DNA of 64,000 nt from Ancylobacter sp. IITR112 (lineage in GTDB: Bacteria > Pseudomonadota > Alphaproteobacteria > Rhizobiales > Xanthobacteraceae), in assembly GCF_041415945.1 (NCBI RefSeq), contig NZ_JBGCUS010000001.1, forward strand, positions 1,674,001-1,738,000. The letters run 5' to 3'. Position numbers and translations under genes: made by a program. The notes under the pieces are model-generated. The model saw only the letters and a program-made list of their open reading frames with translations, was not told the origin of the DNA and did not search any database. Every line of letters begins with the position of its first letter. The stretch's first letter is position 1. Shown in pieces: positions 24,266-33,277 of this stretch.

Positions 24266-25153
24266 ATGCCCAAGCGTACCCCCCCGGACCCGAACGCGCC
24301 CTCCGCCGCGCCCATTGAGGCTTCATCGCCACCGACATTGAACGGCGAGACCCGCGCGCCCAAGCGGGCGGCCCGCTCCGCCGCCAAGCCGGGCGCCAAG
24401 CCGGACGCAAAGCCGGGCGGTAAGACCAAGGCCGACAAGGCGACCAAGGCCGCGCCGAAACCGCGCGCCAAGGCGGCGTCCCGGGCCCGGAGGGCGCCTG
24501 CCGGCCTGTTCATCACGCTGGAAGGCGGGGAGGGGGCCGGCAAATCGACTCAAGTCCGCCGGCTGCTGGCGCGGCTGCAGGCGGCGGGGATCGACGCCAT
24601 CGGCACGCGCGAGCCGGGAGGCTCCACCGGCGCCGAGATCATGCGCCATCTCATCCTGTCCGGCGCCGCCAAGCCGCTGGGGCCTCTCGCGGAGGCGACG
24701 CTGTTCGCCGCCGCCCGCGCCGACCATCTCGACGCCACCATCCGCCCGGCACTGGCGCGCGGCGCCACTGTGGTGTGCGACCGTTTCGCCGATTCCACCC
24801 GCGTCTATCAGGGCGCGCTCGGCAATGTCGATCCGCGCCTCATCGCGGCGCTGGAGGAGGTGACGGTGGGCGAGACCCGGCCGGACCTGACCCTCATTCT
24901 CGATGTGCCGGCGGAGGAAGGGCTCGCCCGCGCCGCCACCCGTTCCGGCCAGGGCGCAGACCGTTTCGAGCGCGAGGGGCTGGCCTTTCACCGCGCCTTG
25001 CGCGAGGCGTTTCGCGCGCTGGCGGCGGACGAGCCGGAGCGCTGCGTGCTGATCGACGCCAGCGGCACGCCGGAGGCGGTGGAGGAGGCGATCTGGCAGG
25101 CGGTTTCCGCCCGGCTGAAGCTGCCCTCCCCGCGCCGGAGGCGCCGGACATGA
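24266..25153 (+). CDS. tmk: Thymidylate kinase with long basic N-terminal tail
   Basis: This 295-residue protein makes dTDP from dTMP. The catalytic core starts near residue 80 (GLFITLEGGEGAGKST, Walker A at about 87-95) and has DRFADSTRVYQG and the LID arginine segment RSGQGADRFERE. Cores are normally about 210 residues. Here about 79 extra residues precede it, first Pro/Ser-rich, then repeats of Lys-Ala-Pro (KPGAKPDAKPGGKTKADKA) like a histone H1 tail. There is no later start codon at the core boundary. The gene begins two bases after dac and overlaps holB (ATGA), the usual replication-gene pairing. Confidence 0.93.
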   Translation: MPKRTPPDPNAPSAAPIEASSPPTLNGETRAPKRAARSAAKPGAKPDAKPGGKTKADKATKAAPKPRAKAASRARRAPAGLFITLEGGEGAGKSTQVRRLLARLQAAGIDAIGTREPGGSTGAEIMRHLILSGAAKPLGPLAEATLFAAARADHLDATIRPALARGATVVCDRFADSTRVYQGALGNVDPRLIAALEEVTVGETRPDLTLILDVPAEEGLARAATRSGQGADRFEREGLAFHRALREAFRALAADEPERCVLIDASGTPEAVEEAIWQAVSARLKLPSPRRRRRT

Positions 25154-26187
25154 AGGACGCGCCCCCGCTGGAAGGCGACCGCTTCGGCACCGCGCCGGCG
25201 CCGCGCGAGACCACCCATCTCGTCGGCCATGAGGAGGCGCAGGCGATGGTGCGCACCGCCTGGGACGCCGGGCGGCTGCCGCATGCGCTGCTGATCGGCG
25301 GGGCGGAGGGAATCGGCAAGGCGACGCTCGCCTATGCCATTGCCCGCTTCGTGCTCTCCGGCGGCGCCGCGCCGGCGCATTCCATCAAGGTCGACCCCGG
25401 CCATCCCGCCGCCCGGCAGGTGGCGGCGCTGTCGCATCCCGACCTGATGGTGCTACGGCGTACGCCCAACGACACCGGCAAGCTGCCTTCGATGATTCCG
25501 GCCGAACAGGTGCGCCGGGTGCGCAGCTTCTTCGGCTCCACGGCGGCGCTCGGCGGCTGGCGGGTCTGCGTCGTCGACACGCTGGACGAGATGAACGCGC
25601 AGGGCGCCAACGCGCTGCTGAAGACGCTGGAGGAGCCGCCGAACCGGGCGCTGTTCCTGCTCGTGAGCCATGCGCCGGGCCGGCTCTTGCCCACCATCCG
25701 CTCGCGCTGCCGCATGGTGCCGCTGCGCGCGCTGTCGGAAGGGCAGGTGGTGGAGGTGCTGGAGGGCTTGAGCGAGAGCCTGCCGAATCTCGACCGCAGC
25801 CGCTTCCATGAGGCGGCGGAGGCGGCGGGCGGCAGCGTGCGCGAGGCACTGAGCCTGATGGAGGGCGACGGCCTCGCCGTGCGCAACGCCACCCGGGTGC
25901 TGCTCGACGCCCTGCCCGATGTCGACGCCAAATCGCTGCACGCGCTGGGCGAGAGGCTCACCGGCGACCGGGGAGGGGCGTTCCAGAGTTTTGTCGGCAC
26001 GGTGGAGGGCTGGATCAGCGACCATGCCACGGGCCGCCGCCAGACCGCCAGCGTTCGTCTTGCACGCCTCCCGGAGGTGTGGGAGAAGGTTCGCCGCGCT
26101 GCGGTCGACGCCGATGTCTACAATCTCGACCGCAAGACCCTCGTCTTCCGGATCTTCGCGTCGCTCAACGAGGCCCTGCGCCCCTGA
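25150..26187 (+). CDS. holB: DNA polymerase III delta' subunit
   Basis: This 345-residue clamp-loader subunit has a P-loop-like [16 protein letters not shown] (residues about 45-60), a DnaX-like AAA region with [24 protein letters not shown], and the SRC motif [12 protein letters not shown]. As part of the gamma complex it opens and loads the beta clamp. The ATG overlaps the tmk stop. The tmk-holB-metG-tatD order is a conserved bacterial arrangement, which supports both the identity and the start. Confidence 0.92.
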   Translation: MKDAPPLEGDRFGTAPAPRETTHLVGHEEAQAMVRTAWDAGRLPHALLIGGAEGIGKATLAYAIARFVLSGGAAPAHSIKVDPGHPAARQVAALSHPDLMVLRRTPNDTGKLPSMIPAEQVRRVRSFFGSTAALGGWRVCVVDTLDEMNAQGANALLKTLEEPPNRALFLLVSHAPGRLLPTIRSRCRMVPLRALSEGQVVEVLEGLSESLPNLDRSRFHEAAEAAGGSVREALSLMEGDGLAVRNATRVLLDALPDVDAKSLHALGERLTGDRGGAFQSFVGTVEGWISDHATGRRQTASVRLARLPEVWEKVRRAAVDADVYNLDRKTLVFRIFASLNEALRP

Positions 26188-26218
26188 TCGCGCGCTGGTC
26201 GCTCCGCAGGATACCGCC

Positions 26219-27775
26219 GTGAGACCCGCCTTCTACATCACCACCGCGATCGACTACCCCAATGGCGCGCCCCATATCGGCCACGCCTATGAGAAGATCG
26301 CCGCCGACGCGCTGGCGCGCTTCAAGAAGCTCGACGGCTACGACGTCTTCTTCCTGACCGGCACCGACGAGCACGGGTTGAAGATGGCGCAGACGGCGGA
26401 AAAGCAGGGGCTGACGCCGCTGGAATGGGCGACGAAGAACGCCACGCGCTTCCAGGAAATGGATGCGCTGCTCGGCGTCGATTATGACCGTTTCATCCGC
26501 ACCACCGACGAGGACCACATCGCCTCCAGCCAGGCGATCTGGCAGCGCATGGTGGAGGCCGGCGACATCTATCTCGGCGCCTATTCCGGCTGGTACTCCG
26601 TGCGCGACGAGGCCTATTACGCCGAGGACGAGACCACGGTGAACCCCGATGGCGTGCGGCTCGGCCCGCAGGGCACGCCGGTGGAATTGACCGAGGAGAA
26701 GAGCTATTTCTTCCGCCTCTCCGCCTATCAGCAGAAGCTGCTCGACTATTACGACGCGCATCCGGATTTCATCCGGCCGGAGGTGCGGCGCAACGAGGTG
26801 ATGAGCTTCGTGCGCGGCGGGCTGCAGGATCTCTCGATCAGCCGCACCACCTTCTCCTGGGGCATTCCGGTGCCGGGCGACCCGGACCATGTGATGTATG
26901 TGTGGGTGGACGCGCTCACCAACTACATCACCGGCGTCGGCTATCCCGACACGGAAAGCGCCAGCTTCAAGCGCTACTGGCCGGCGAACGTCCACATCAT
27001 CGGCAAGGACATCATCCGCTTTCACGCGGTCTACTGGCCGGCCTTCCTGATGTCGGCGGGCATCGAGCCGCCGAAAACCGTCTTCGCGCATGGCTTCATC
27101 CTTAATCGCGGGGAGAAGATGTCGAAGTCGGTCGGCAATGTGATCGACCCGTTCGACCCTGCCCGCGCCTATGGCGTCGACGCGCTGCGCTATTTCCTGC
27201 TGCGCGAGATTCCCTTTGGCCAGGATGGTTCCTACAGCCACGAGGCCATCGTCGCCCGCACCAATGCCGACCTTGCCAACGATCTCGGCAACCTCGCCCA
27301 GCGCTCGCTGTCGATGATCGCCAAGAATCTGGGTGGCGCGCTGCCGGCGCCGGGCCCGCTTGCCGAGGATGACGCGACGATCCTCGCGGCCGCCGACGCC
27401 ATGGGCGCCAAGGTGCGCGAGGCGATGGACGGCCAGCAGATTCACAATGCGCTCGGCGCCATCTGGTCGGTGGTGGCGGACGCCAACCGCTATTTCGCCG
27501 GCGCCGCGCCGTGGGAACTGCGCAAGAGCGACCCGGAGCGCTTCGGCACCGTGCTGTGGACCACGGCCGAGGTCGTGCGCCAGGTGGCGCTGCTGGCGCA
27601 ACCCTTCATCCCCACAAGCGCCGGCAAGCTGCTGGACCTGCTCGCGATTCCCGAAGAGGCACGCAGCTTCGCCAGCCTCGGCGAGGCCGGGCGGCTGGCG
27701 GGCGGCACGGTGCTGCCGGCGCCCGTGGGCGTGTTCCCGCGCTATGTCGAGCCGGAGGCCCCGGCCGCCTCATGA
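26219..27775 (+). CDS. metG: Methionyl-tRNA synthetase
   Basis: This is a 518-residue class I synthetase. The start is a GTG at 26219 ([16 protein letters not shown]), where the conserved N-terminus begins. Motifs are PHIGHAYE (HIGH) near residue 17-20, [14 protein letters not shown] in the connective domain without zinc-binding cysteines, and [10 protein letters not shown] (KMSKS). It charges tRNA-Met for initiation and elongation. There is no C-terminal dimerisation/tRNA-binding extension; the length matches the short alphaproteobacterial form. It starts 31 bases after holB and overlaps tatD (ATGA). Confidence 0.96.
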   Translation: MRPAFYITTAIDYPNGAPHIGHAYEKIAADALARFKKLDGYDVFFLTGTDEHGLKMAQTAEKQGLTPLEWATKNATRFQEMDALLGVDYDRFIRTTDEDHIASSQAIWQRMVEAGDIYLGAYSGWYSVRDEAYYAEDETTVNPDGVRLGPQGTPVELTEEKSYFFRLSAYQQKLLDYYDAHPDFIRPEVRRNEVMSFVRGGLQDLSISRTTFSWGIPVPGDPDHVMYVWVDALTNYITGVGYPDTESASFKRYWPANVHIIGKDIIRFHAVYWPAFLMSAGIEPPKTVFAHGFILNRGEKMSKSVGNVIDPFDPARAYGVDALRYFLLREIPFGQDGSYSHEAIVARTNADLANDLGNLAQRSLSMIAKNLGGALPAPGPLAEDDATILAAADAMGAKVREAMDGQQIHNALGAIWSVVADANRYFAGAAPWELRKSDPERFGTVLWTTAEVVRQVALLAQPFIPTSAGKLLDLLAIPEEARSFASLGEAGRLAGGTVLPAPVGVFPRYVEPEAPAAS

Positions 27776-28545
27776 TCGTCGACAGCCATTGCCATCTCGA
27801 TTTCCCGGATTTCGCCGCGGAACTCGACGACGTGGTCGCGCGGGCGCGCGCGGCTGGCGTCGGCCGTCTCGTCACCATCGGCACCCGTGTGCGCCGCTCG
27901 GGCGAGGTGAGGGCGATCGCCGAGCGTTTCGAGGATGTGTTCTGCTCCGTCGGCACCCATCCGCACAATGCCGGCGAGGAGGAAGATGTGACGCTGGACG
28001 AGATTCTGGCCGCCGCCGACCATCCCAAAGTGGTCGCCATTGGCGAGGCCGGGCTCGATTATCACTACGACACCGCGCCGCGCGACGCGCAGGCGGCCGG
28101 TTTCCGCCGGCATATCGAGGCCGCGCGCCGCACCGGCCTGCCGCTGGTGATCCACGCCCGCGACGCCGACCAGGACGTGGCGGCGATATTGGAAGAGGAA
28201 AGCGGGAAGGGCGCCTTCGGCTTCGTGCTGCACTGCTTCACCGCCGGTCCGGACCTCGCCCGCCGGGCGGTGGCGCTGGGCGGCTATGTCTCCTTCTCCG
28301 GCATCCTCACCTTCAAGTCCGGCGCGCCGCTGCGCGAGATCGCGGCCGGCCTGCCGGCCGACCGGGTGCTGGTGGAGACCGACGCGCCCTATCTCGCGCC
28401 CAACAGCCGGCGCGGCAAGCGCAACGAGCCTTCCTATGTCGTCGAGACCGCCCATATACTGGCGCAGGCGCGCGGGGTTTCCTTCGACGAGATCGCCGCG
28501 CTGACGACGCAGAACTTCTTCCGCCTGTTCTCCCGCGCATCCTAG
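27772..28545 (+). CDS. tatD: TatD-family metal-dependent hydrolase
   Basis: This 257-residue TIM-barrel amidohydrolase has [14 protein letters not shown] (metal-binding HxH), [30 protein letters not shown] and [12 protein letters not shown]. TatD-type enzymes are metal-dependent nucleases acting on DNA and RNA ends. The ATG overlaps the metG stop. It is followed 15 bases later by a second metal-dependent hydrolase gene. Identification is secure; the cellular substrate is not known here. Confidence 0.93.
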   Translation: MIVDSHCHLDFPDFAAELDDVVARARAAGVGRLVTIGTRVRRSGEVRAIAERFEDVFCSVGTHPHNAGEEEDVTLDEILAAADHPKVVAIGEAGLDYHYDTAPRDAQAAGFRRHIEAARRTGLPLVIHARDADQDVAAILEEESGKGAFGFVLHCFTAGPDLARRAVALGGYVSFSGILTFKSGAPLREIAAGLPADRVLVETDAPYLAPNSRRGKRNEPSYVVETAHILAQARGVSFDEIAALTTQNFFRLFSRAS

Positions 28546-28560
28546 AGGCTTCCGCTCCCC

Positions 28561-29361
28561 ATGGCGCTGACCTTCACCATTCTCGGCTGCGGCTCCTCCG
28601 GCGGAGTGCCGCGAGTCGGGCAGGGCTGGGGCGTGTGCGACCCGAACGAACCGCGCAACCGGCGGCGGCGCTGCTCGATGCTTGTCGAGCGCCGCGACGA
28701 CGGCGCCGAACGGCCGACGCGGGTGCTGATCGACACCTCGCCGGATTTGCGCGAGCAGTTGATCGACGCCGGGGTCGACCGGCTCGACGCCGTGCTGTTC
28801 ACCCATGAGCATGCCGACCACACGCACGGCATTGACGATCTGCGCCCGCTGACTATCCTCAACCGCCGCCGCATCGACGTGCATGTCGACCCCGAGACCT
28901 CGGCAATGCTGCACCAGCGCTTCGGCTATTGCTTCGAGACGCCGCCCGGCAGCGACTACCCGCCGATCCTCACCGAGCACCGCTTCCACGCCGGCGACAC
29001 CATCCGGGTCAATGGCCCGGGCGGCGAGGTGGCCGCGACGGCTTATCGGCAATATCACGGCGCCATCATCTCCTATGGTTTCCGTATCGGCGGGCTGGCC
29101 TATTCCAGCGACCTGCACGACCTGCCGGAAGAAAGCCTGGCCTATCTCGCCGACCTCGATGTGTGGATCATCGACGCGCTGCGGCCCAAGCCGCACCCGA
29201 CGCATCTCTCGCTTAGCGAGGCGCTGGCCTGGATCGAGCGGATGAAGCCGCGCCAGGCAGTGCTGACCAATCTGCACACCGATCTCGACTACGCCACGCT
29301 GTCGCGCGAACTGCCGGAAGGCGTGGTCGCCGCCTATGACGGCATGAAAATCACGCTCTGA
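28561..29361 (+). CDS. Metallo-beta-lactamase-fold hydrolase (PhnP-like)
   Basis: This 266-residue MBL-fold protein has FTILGCGSSGGVPRVG at the start, the metal motif THEHADHTHGID (HxHxDH), YSSDLHD and a late histidine in LTNLHTDLD. It resembles the PhnP branch of cyclic-phosphate phosphodiesterases. It has two cysteine-bearing segments (GWGVCDP, RRRCSML) reminiscent of that family. The gene commonly follows tatD in Alphaproteobacteria, so it is probably housekeeping, perhaps nucleotide or RNA-end repair (inferred). There is no link to phosphonate genes in this window. Confidence 0.85.
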   Translation: MALTFTILGCGSSGGVPRVGQGWGVCDPNEPRNRRRRCSMLVERRDDGAERPTRVLIDTSPDLREQLIDAGVDRLDAVLFTHEHADHTHGIDDLRPLTILNRRRIDVHVDPETSAMLHQRFGYCFETPPGSDYPPILTEHRFHAGDTIRVNGPGGEVAATAYRQYHGAIISYGFRIGGLAYSSDLHDLPEESLAYLADLDVWIIDALRPKPHPTHLSLSEALAWIERMKPRQAVLTNLHTDLDYATLSRELPEGVVAAYDGMKITL

Positions 29362-29426
29362 CAGCCATTTAACGCGCCTTTCTCATCCCCGCGACCTCCC
29401 CCGCCCATAAGAACGTTTTCCATAAT

Positions 29427-30314
29427 ATGTCTTCTGCGAATCATCCAAATGACGGCGTGACGCCCTCCCGCGACATTGAGCGGCTGCTGGAGATCATGGC
29501 GGCGCTGCGCACGCCAGAGACGGGCTGCCCTTGGGATCTCGCGCAGGACTTCGACACGATCGCCCCCTACACGATCGAGGAAGCCTATGAGGTGGCGGAC
29601 GCCATCGCCCGCGGCGATCTCGATGATCTCTGCGACGAGCTGGGCGACCTGCTGCTGCAGGTCGTGTTTCACGCCCGGCTGGCGCAGGAGCGCGGCGCCT
29701 TCGATTTCGGCGCCGTGGTCGAGGCCATCACCGCCAAGATGATCCGCCGGCATCCGCATGTGTTCGGCGACGCGCGCGGGCGCGACGTGGCGGCGGTGAA
29801 TGCCGCGTGGGATGCGATCAAGGCGGAAGAGAAGGCGCGGCGCGGCGCCCGCCGTGCGGCCCGCGGATTGCCGCCGGAGCCGGGGCAGGGCCGCACGCTG
29901 GACGGGGTGCCGGCCGGCGCCCCTGCCCTCACCCGCGCGGTGAAATTGCAGGACAAGGCGGCGAAGGTCGGCTTCGACTGGCCGGAGGTGCGCCCGGTGC
30001 TCGACAAGATCCGCGAGGAGATCGACGAGGTGGAGGCCGAGATCGCCGCCGGTGACCGCAAGGCGGCGGGGCAAGAAGTCGGTGACCTCCTGTTCGCGCT
30101 GGCCAATCTCGCCCGTCACCTCGATGTCGACCCGGAGGCGGCGCTGCGCGGCACCAACGAAAAATTCGTCCGCCGCTTCGCCCATATCGAGGACCGGCTG
30201 GCGGAGGCTGGGCGGACGCCGGCTGAGGCCAGCCTCGATGAGATGGAAGCGCTGTGGCAGGAGGCCAAGACGGCGGCCAAGACGGCGGCGAAGACGGCGG
30301 CGTCGAAGGAGTAG
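29427..30314 (+). CDS. mazG: Nucleoside triphosphate pyrophosphohydrolase MazG
   Basis: This 295-residue protein has two MazG domains. The N-terminal one has GCPWDLAQDFDTIAPYTIEEAYEVADAI and DLCDELGDLLLQVVFHA (ExxE..ExxD metal site). The C-terminal one has KIREEIDEVEAEI and QEVGDLLFALANLARHL. It hydrolyses abnormal NTPs to NMP and pyrophosphate. The C-terminus ends in three exact KTAA repeats encoded by a 12-base tandem repeat (30267-30302). No good Shine-Dalgarno precedes the ATG. It is the last gene of the plus-strand run, converging on hflX. Confidence 0.93.
   Translation: MSSANHPNDGVTPSRDIERLLEIMAALRTPETGCPWDLAQDFDTIAPYTIEEAYEVADAIARGDLDDLCDELGDLLLQVVFHARLAQERGAFDFGAVVEAITAKMIRRHPHVFGDARGRDVAAVNAAWDAIKAEEKARRGARRAARGLPPEPGQGRTLDGVPAGAPALTRAVKLQDKAAKVGFDWPEVRPVLDKIREEIDEVEAEIAAGDRKAAGQEVGDLLFALANLARHLDVDPEAALRGTNEKFVRRFAHIEDRLAEAGRTPAEASLDEMEALWQEAKTAAKTAAKTAASKE
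30267..30302 (+). repeat. Three tandem 12-base units at the 3' end of mazG
   Basis: AAGACGGCGGCC, AAGACGGCGGCG and AAGACGGCGGCG follow directly and in frame, encoding KTAA three times before SKE-stop. Because the units are a multiple of three, gain or loss would only lengthen or shorten the tail. Confidence 0.8.
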
Positions 30315-30345
30315 GGCGCTCACCCCTGCCCGCCTTCCCCTCTTT

Positions 30346-30435
30346 CGTCATCCCGGCCGAAGCGCAGCGCAGAGCCGGGATCGCTCGCCATCACCACGCG
30401 ATCCCGGATCGACCTTTGGCCGTCCGGGATGACGG
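30346..30435. repeat. REP-like palindromic element, copy A (mazG/hflX)
   Basis: This 90-bp element is bounded by CGTCATCCCGG and the inverted CCGGGATGACGG, with inner words GAGCCGGGATCGCT and GCGATCCCGGATCG. The same architecture recurs at 60108-60199. It sits in the convergent mazG-hflX gap and could fold into a hairpin ending transcription from both sides. It resembles the GTCATCCCGG-type repeats common in alphaproteobacterial intergenic DNA. Confidence 0.75.
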
Positions 30436-30471
30436 TCTGTTCATTCGCTGCTGTAGACGGCCAGAGGGCGT

Positions 30472-31869
30472 TCAACCCTCCCCGCCTCCCCGGATCCGCC
30501 GCGCCCCGAAGCGGCGCTCGATCTGCTCGGCGCGGTCGGGTGGCACGCGCACGGCGAGATGCAGCCGCCCCTCAGCGTCCTCCCGACGTTCCATCACCTC
30601 GCTGTGGCGGTAGAGCCAGCTCAGATTACCGCCATCGGCGGGGTCAAGGTCGACGGCGAGGCTCACCCGCTCGCGCGAGAGGCGCTGGGAAATGGTGGCG
30701 AGAAGCGGCTCCATGCCCTCGCCGGTAAGCGCGGAGACAGGGATCGGCCGTGCGTCGCCTTCGCGCCGGGCGGCGGTGTTGAACAGCCCCGCCCGCGCGT
30801 CCGGCTCCAACATGTCGATCTTGTTCCACACCTCGATGACGCGATGGTCGTCGTCCGGGTCGATGTCGAGATCGGCCAGCACGCTCTTCACATCCTGCGC
30901 CTGCGCGTCCGCGTCCTCATGCGCCATGTCGCGCACATGCAGGATCAGGTCGGCCTCGATCACCTCTTCCAGCGTCGCACGGAAAGCGGCGACGAGCTGG
31001 GTCGGCAGATCGGAAATGAAGCCGACCGTGTCGGACAGGATCACCTTATCGCCGGTGGGAAGCTGCACCGCCCGCAAGGTCGGGTCCAGCGTGGCGAACA
31101 GCAGATCCTGCGCCATCACATCGGCGCGGGTCAGCCGGTTGAACAGCGTCGACTTGCCGGCATTGGTGTAGCCGACCAGCGCCACCACGGGATAGGGCAC
31201 CTTCTTGCGGCTCGCACGGTGCAATGCGCGTGTGCGCTTCACCTGCTCCAGTTCGCGCTCGATCTTGACGATGCGCTCGCCGATGAGCCGGCGGTCAGCC
31301 TCGATCTGCGTTTCGCCGGGGCCGCCGAGAAAGCCGAAGCCGCCGCGCTGGCGTTCCAGATGTGTCCAGGAACGCACCAGCCGGCTGCGTTGGTAATTGA
31401 GATGCGCGAGCTCGACCTGCAGCACGCCCTCCTTGGTGCGGGCGCGCTGGCCGAAGATTTCCAGAATCAGAGCGGTGCGGTCGATCACCTTGGCCGACCA
31501 CGCCTTTTCGAGGTTGCGCTGCTGCACCGGGCTCAGCGGGGCGTCGACAAAGACCAGCCCCGCCTCCTCCGCCCGCACCAGGCCGGCGATTTCCTCGACC
31601 TTGCCGCTGCCGAGATAGGTGGCCGGGCGCACCTGCGACAGCCCGACCAATGCGCTGCCGACGAGCTTCAGGTCGATCGCCAGCATCAGGCCGACGGCCT
31701 CATCGAGCCGGGCCTCCGGCGAGCGGCGAGCGCCCTCCTCCCCTGCCCCGCGGCGGGTCAGATGCGGCACGATCACCACCACGCGGGTCGCGTCGCCTTC
31801 GGTTGCGTGTTCGACAGGCAGGCCGGCGGCGCGGCCGGCGGGCGACGTGCGGGAGGCTTTAAACTCCAA
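30472..31869 (-). CDS. hflX: Ribosome-associated GTPase HflX
   Basis: This 465-residue protein has the HflX N-terminal domain (EAVGLMLAIDLKLV, RPATYLGSGKVEEI, FVDAPLSPVQQRNLEKAW). A coiled linker with GGPGETQIEADRRLI leads to a G domain with GYTNAGKSTLFN (G1), DTVGFISDLP (G3) and NKIDML (G4). HflX rescues stalled ribosomes. The frame opens with TTG at 31869, two bases after the hfq stop, with AGAAGGG in the hfq 3' end as a likely ribosome-binding site, so translation is coupled to hfq. The hfq-hflX pair is widely conserved. Confidence 0.94.
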   Translation of the reverse strand: MEFKASRTSPAGRAAGLPVEHATEGDATRVVVIVPHLTRRGAGEEGARRSPEARLDEAVGLMLAIDLKLVGSALVGLSQVRPATYLGSGKVEEIAGLVRAEEAGLVFVDAPLSPVQQRNLEKAWSAKVIDRTALILEIFGQRARTKEGVLQVELAHLNYQRSRLVRSWTHLERQRGGFGFLGGPGETQIEADRRLIGERIVKIERELEQVKRTRALHRASRKKVPYPVVALVGYTNAGKSTLFNRLTRADVMAQDLLFATLDPTLRAVQLPTGDKVILSDTVGFISDLPTQLVAAFRATLEEVIEADLILHVRDMAHEDADAQAQDVKSVLADLDIDPDDDHRVIEVWNKIDMLEPDARAGLFNTAARREGDARPIPVSALTGEGMEPLLATISQRLSRERVSLAVDLDPADGGNLSWLYRHSEVMERREDAEGRLHLAVRVPPDRAEQIERRFGARRIRGGGEG

Positions 31870-31871
31870 GA

Positions 31872-32123
31872 TCAGCCCTTCTCGCCGGTCTCGTCCGGCT
31901 CGAAAAGCTGAACCGGATGGCCGGGCATGATGGTCGAAATCGCGTGCTTGTAGACGAGCTGCGAATGACCGTCGCGGCGCAGCAGCACGCAGAAATTATC
32001 GAACCAGGTGACGACTCCCTGAAGCTTCACGCCATTGACCAGAAAGATGGTGAGCGGCGTCTTGTTCTTGCGGACGTGGTTGAGAAAGGTGTCCTGGAGG
32101 TTCTGCGAACGTTCCGCGGCCAT
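31872..32123 (-). CDS. hfq: RNA chaperone Hfq
   Basis: This 83-residue Sm-like protein contains [29 protein letters not shown] (Sm1, with the proximal-face Gln/Asp region) and [17 protein letters not shown] (Sm2, YKHA motif). It forms a hexamer that anneals small RNAs to mRNAs. The C-terminal tail is short and acidic, as in other Alphaproteobacteria. It is preceded by an A/C-rich leader without a Shine-Dalgarno sequence (see 32137-32150) and followed closely by hflX. Confidence 0.97.
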   Translation of the reverse strand: MAAERSQNLQDTFLNHVRKNKTPLTIFLVNGVKLQGVVTWFDNFCVLLRRDGHSQLVYKHAISTIMPGHPVQLFEPDETGEKG

Positions 32124-32136
32124 GGTTTTTTGATCC

Positions 32137-32150
32137 GTTTGTTTGTTGTT
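32137..32150 (-). promoter_or_regulatory. AAC-rich hfq leader, possible Hfq self-binding site
   Basis: Read on the minus strand this is AACAACAAACAAAC, ending 13 bases before the hfq ATG. The intervening GGATCAAAAAACC has no Shine-Dalgarno. A-R-N triplets such as AAC-AAC-AAA are what the distal face of Hfq binds, so the leader could let Hfq repress its own translation. This is inference from the motif. Confidence 0.4.
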
Positions 32151-32331
32151 GCTCGTAGGTCGGCGCGGTCGTCCTCAGCTCTGCGCCCCGTCCGGGAGCG
32201 GCGGGCCGAAAGACGTGCGTCCCAAACATGGCATAGCATGACGGGCGCGCAAGATGCTTTCGCCAAGTTGGTTCCGCTTGGCAAGGTCTTTCCGCACCCC
32301 AACTCCCGCCCGCCGGGTACAATTACCTGTG

Positions 32332-33192
32332 TCAGTCGGCGATCTCGGCGATGCGATGGTAGTTCTCACGCAGCGCGCGGGCCACCGGCCCCGGCCGTCC
32401 ATCGCCGATCGCCTGTCCGTCGATTCGCACCACCGGCGTGGCGAAATTGGTGGCGGAGGTGACGAAGGCCTCTCGCGCCGCCAGCGCTTCGGCCACGGTG
32501 AAGGCCCGCTCCTCGATGCGCAGTTGCAGCATCTGCGCCACCTCGAACATCACGGTGCGGGTGATGCCGCGCAGAATGCCGGCCTCCGCCGGCCGGGTGA
32601 CCAGCCGCCCCTCGGCGGTAACGATCCACGCATTGGTCGAGCCGCCCTCGGTGACATGGCCACCGGCATCGACGAACCAGGCCTCGCGCGCGCCGGCCTG
32701 CTTTGCGGCTTCTTTCGCCAGTACATTCGGCAGGAGGCCGACGGTCTTGATATCGACCCGCTCCCAGCGATTGTCCGGCACGGTGATGACGGCAATCCCC
32801 TGCCCGGCAACCGCCTCGCCCTTGGCCGGATCGAGCGCGCGGGCGGTGACGACGATGGAGGGCGGCGTCGCCGGATCTGGGAAATAATGGTCGCGGCGGG
32901 CGACGCCGCGCGTCACCTGGAGATAGACGAGGCCGTCGCGCACGCGGTTGCGGGCGATGGTCTGGCGCAGCACCACGCCGAGCGCGGCGAGCGACATCGG
33001 CAGGCGGATGCGCAGTTCGCCGAGCGAACGCACCAGCCGCTCCATGTGCCGGCGCTCATCCACCATATGGCCGCCGCGCACCTCGCAGACCTCATAGACG
33101 CCATCGCCGAACTGGTAGCCGCGATCCTCCACATGCACGCCGGCGACGGCATGCGGCACATAGGCTCCGTTCACATAGGCGATGCGCGACAT
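32332..33192 (-). CDS. dat: Class IV aminotransferase, probable D-amino-acid transaminase
   Basis: This 286-residue PLP enzyme of fold type IV has AYVNGAYVPHAVAGVHVEDRGYQFGDGVYEV, the catalytic lysine in TVGLLPNVLAKEAAKQAG (within VDIKTVGLLPN), and ARGAREAWFVD...VTEGGSTNAW. These features favour D-alanine/D-glutamate transaminase over branched-chain IlvE. It would supply D-amino acids for peptidoglycan or recycle them. An in-frame TTG lies four codons upstream, but the ATG at 33192 has GGGG at normal spacing. It lies between trkH and hfq, a neighbourhood typical of Rhizobiales. Confidence 0.85.
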   Translation of the reverse strand: MSRIAYVNGAYVPHAVAGVHVEDRGYQFGDGVYEVCEVRGGHMVDERRHMERLVRSLGELRIRLPMSLAALGVVLRQTIARNRVRDGLVYLQVTRGVARRDHYFPDPATPPSIVVTARALDPAKGEAVAGQGIAVITVPDNRWERVDIKTVGLLPNVLAKEAAKQAGAREAWFVDAGGHVTEGGSTNAWIVTAEGRLVTRPAEAGILRGITRTVMFEVAQMLQLRIEERAFTVAEALAAREAFVTSATNFATPVVRIDGQAIGDGRPGPVARALRENYHRIAEIAD

Positions 33193-33277
33193 GCTCGTCC
33201 CCAAGCCCCCGGACGGGGCGGATTCCCGGCTCGCCCTTCACATGAAGAGCGCACCCCAATACACTGTAAAACCGCAA

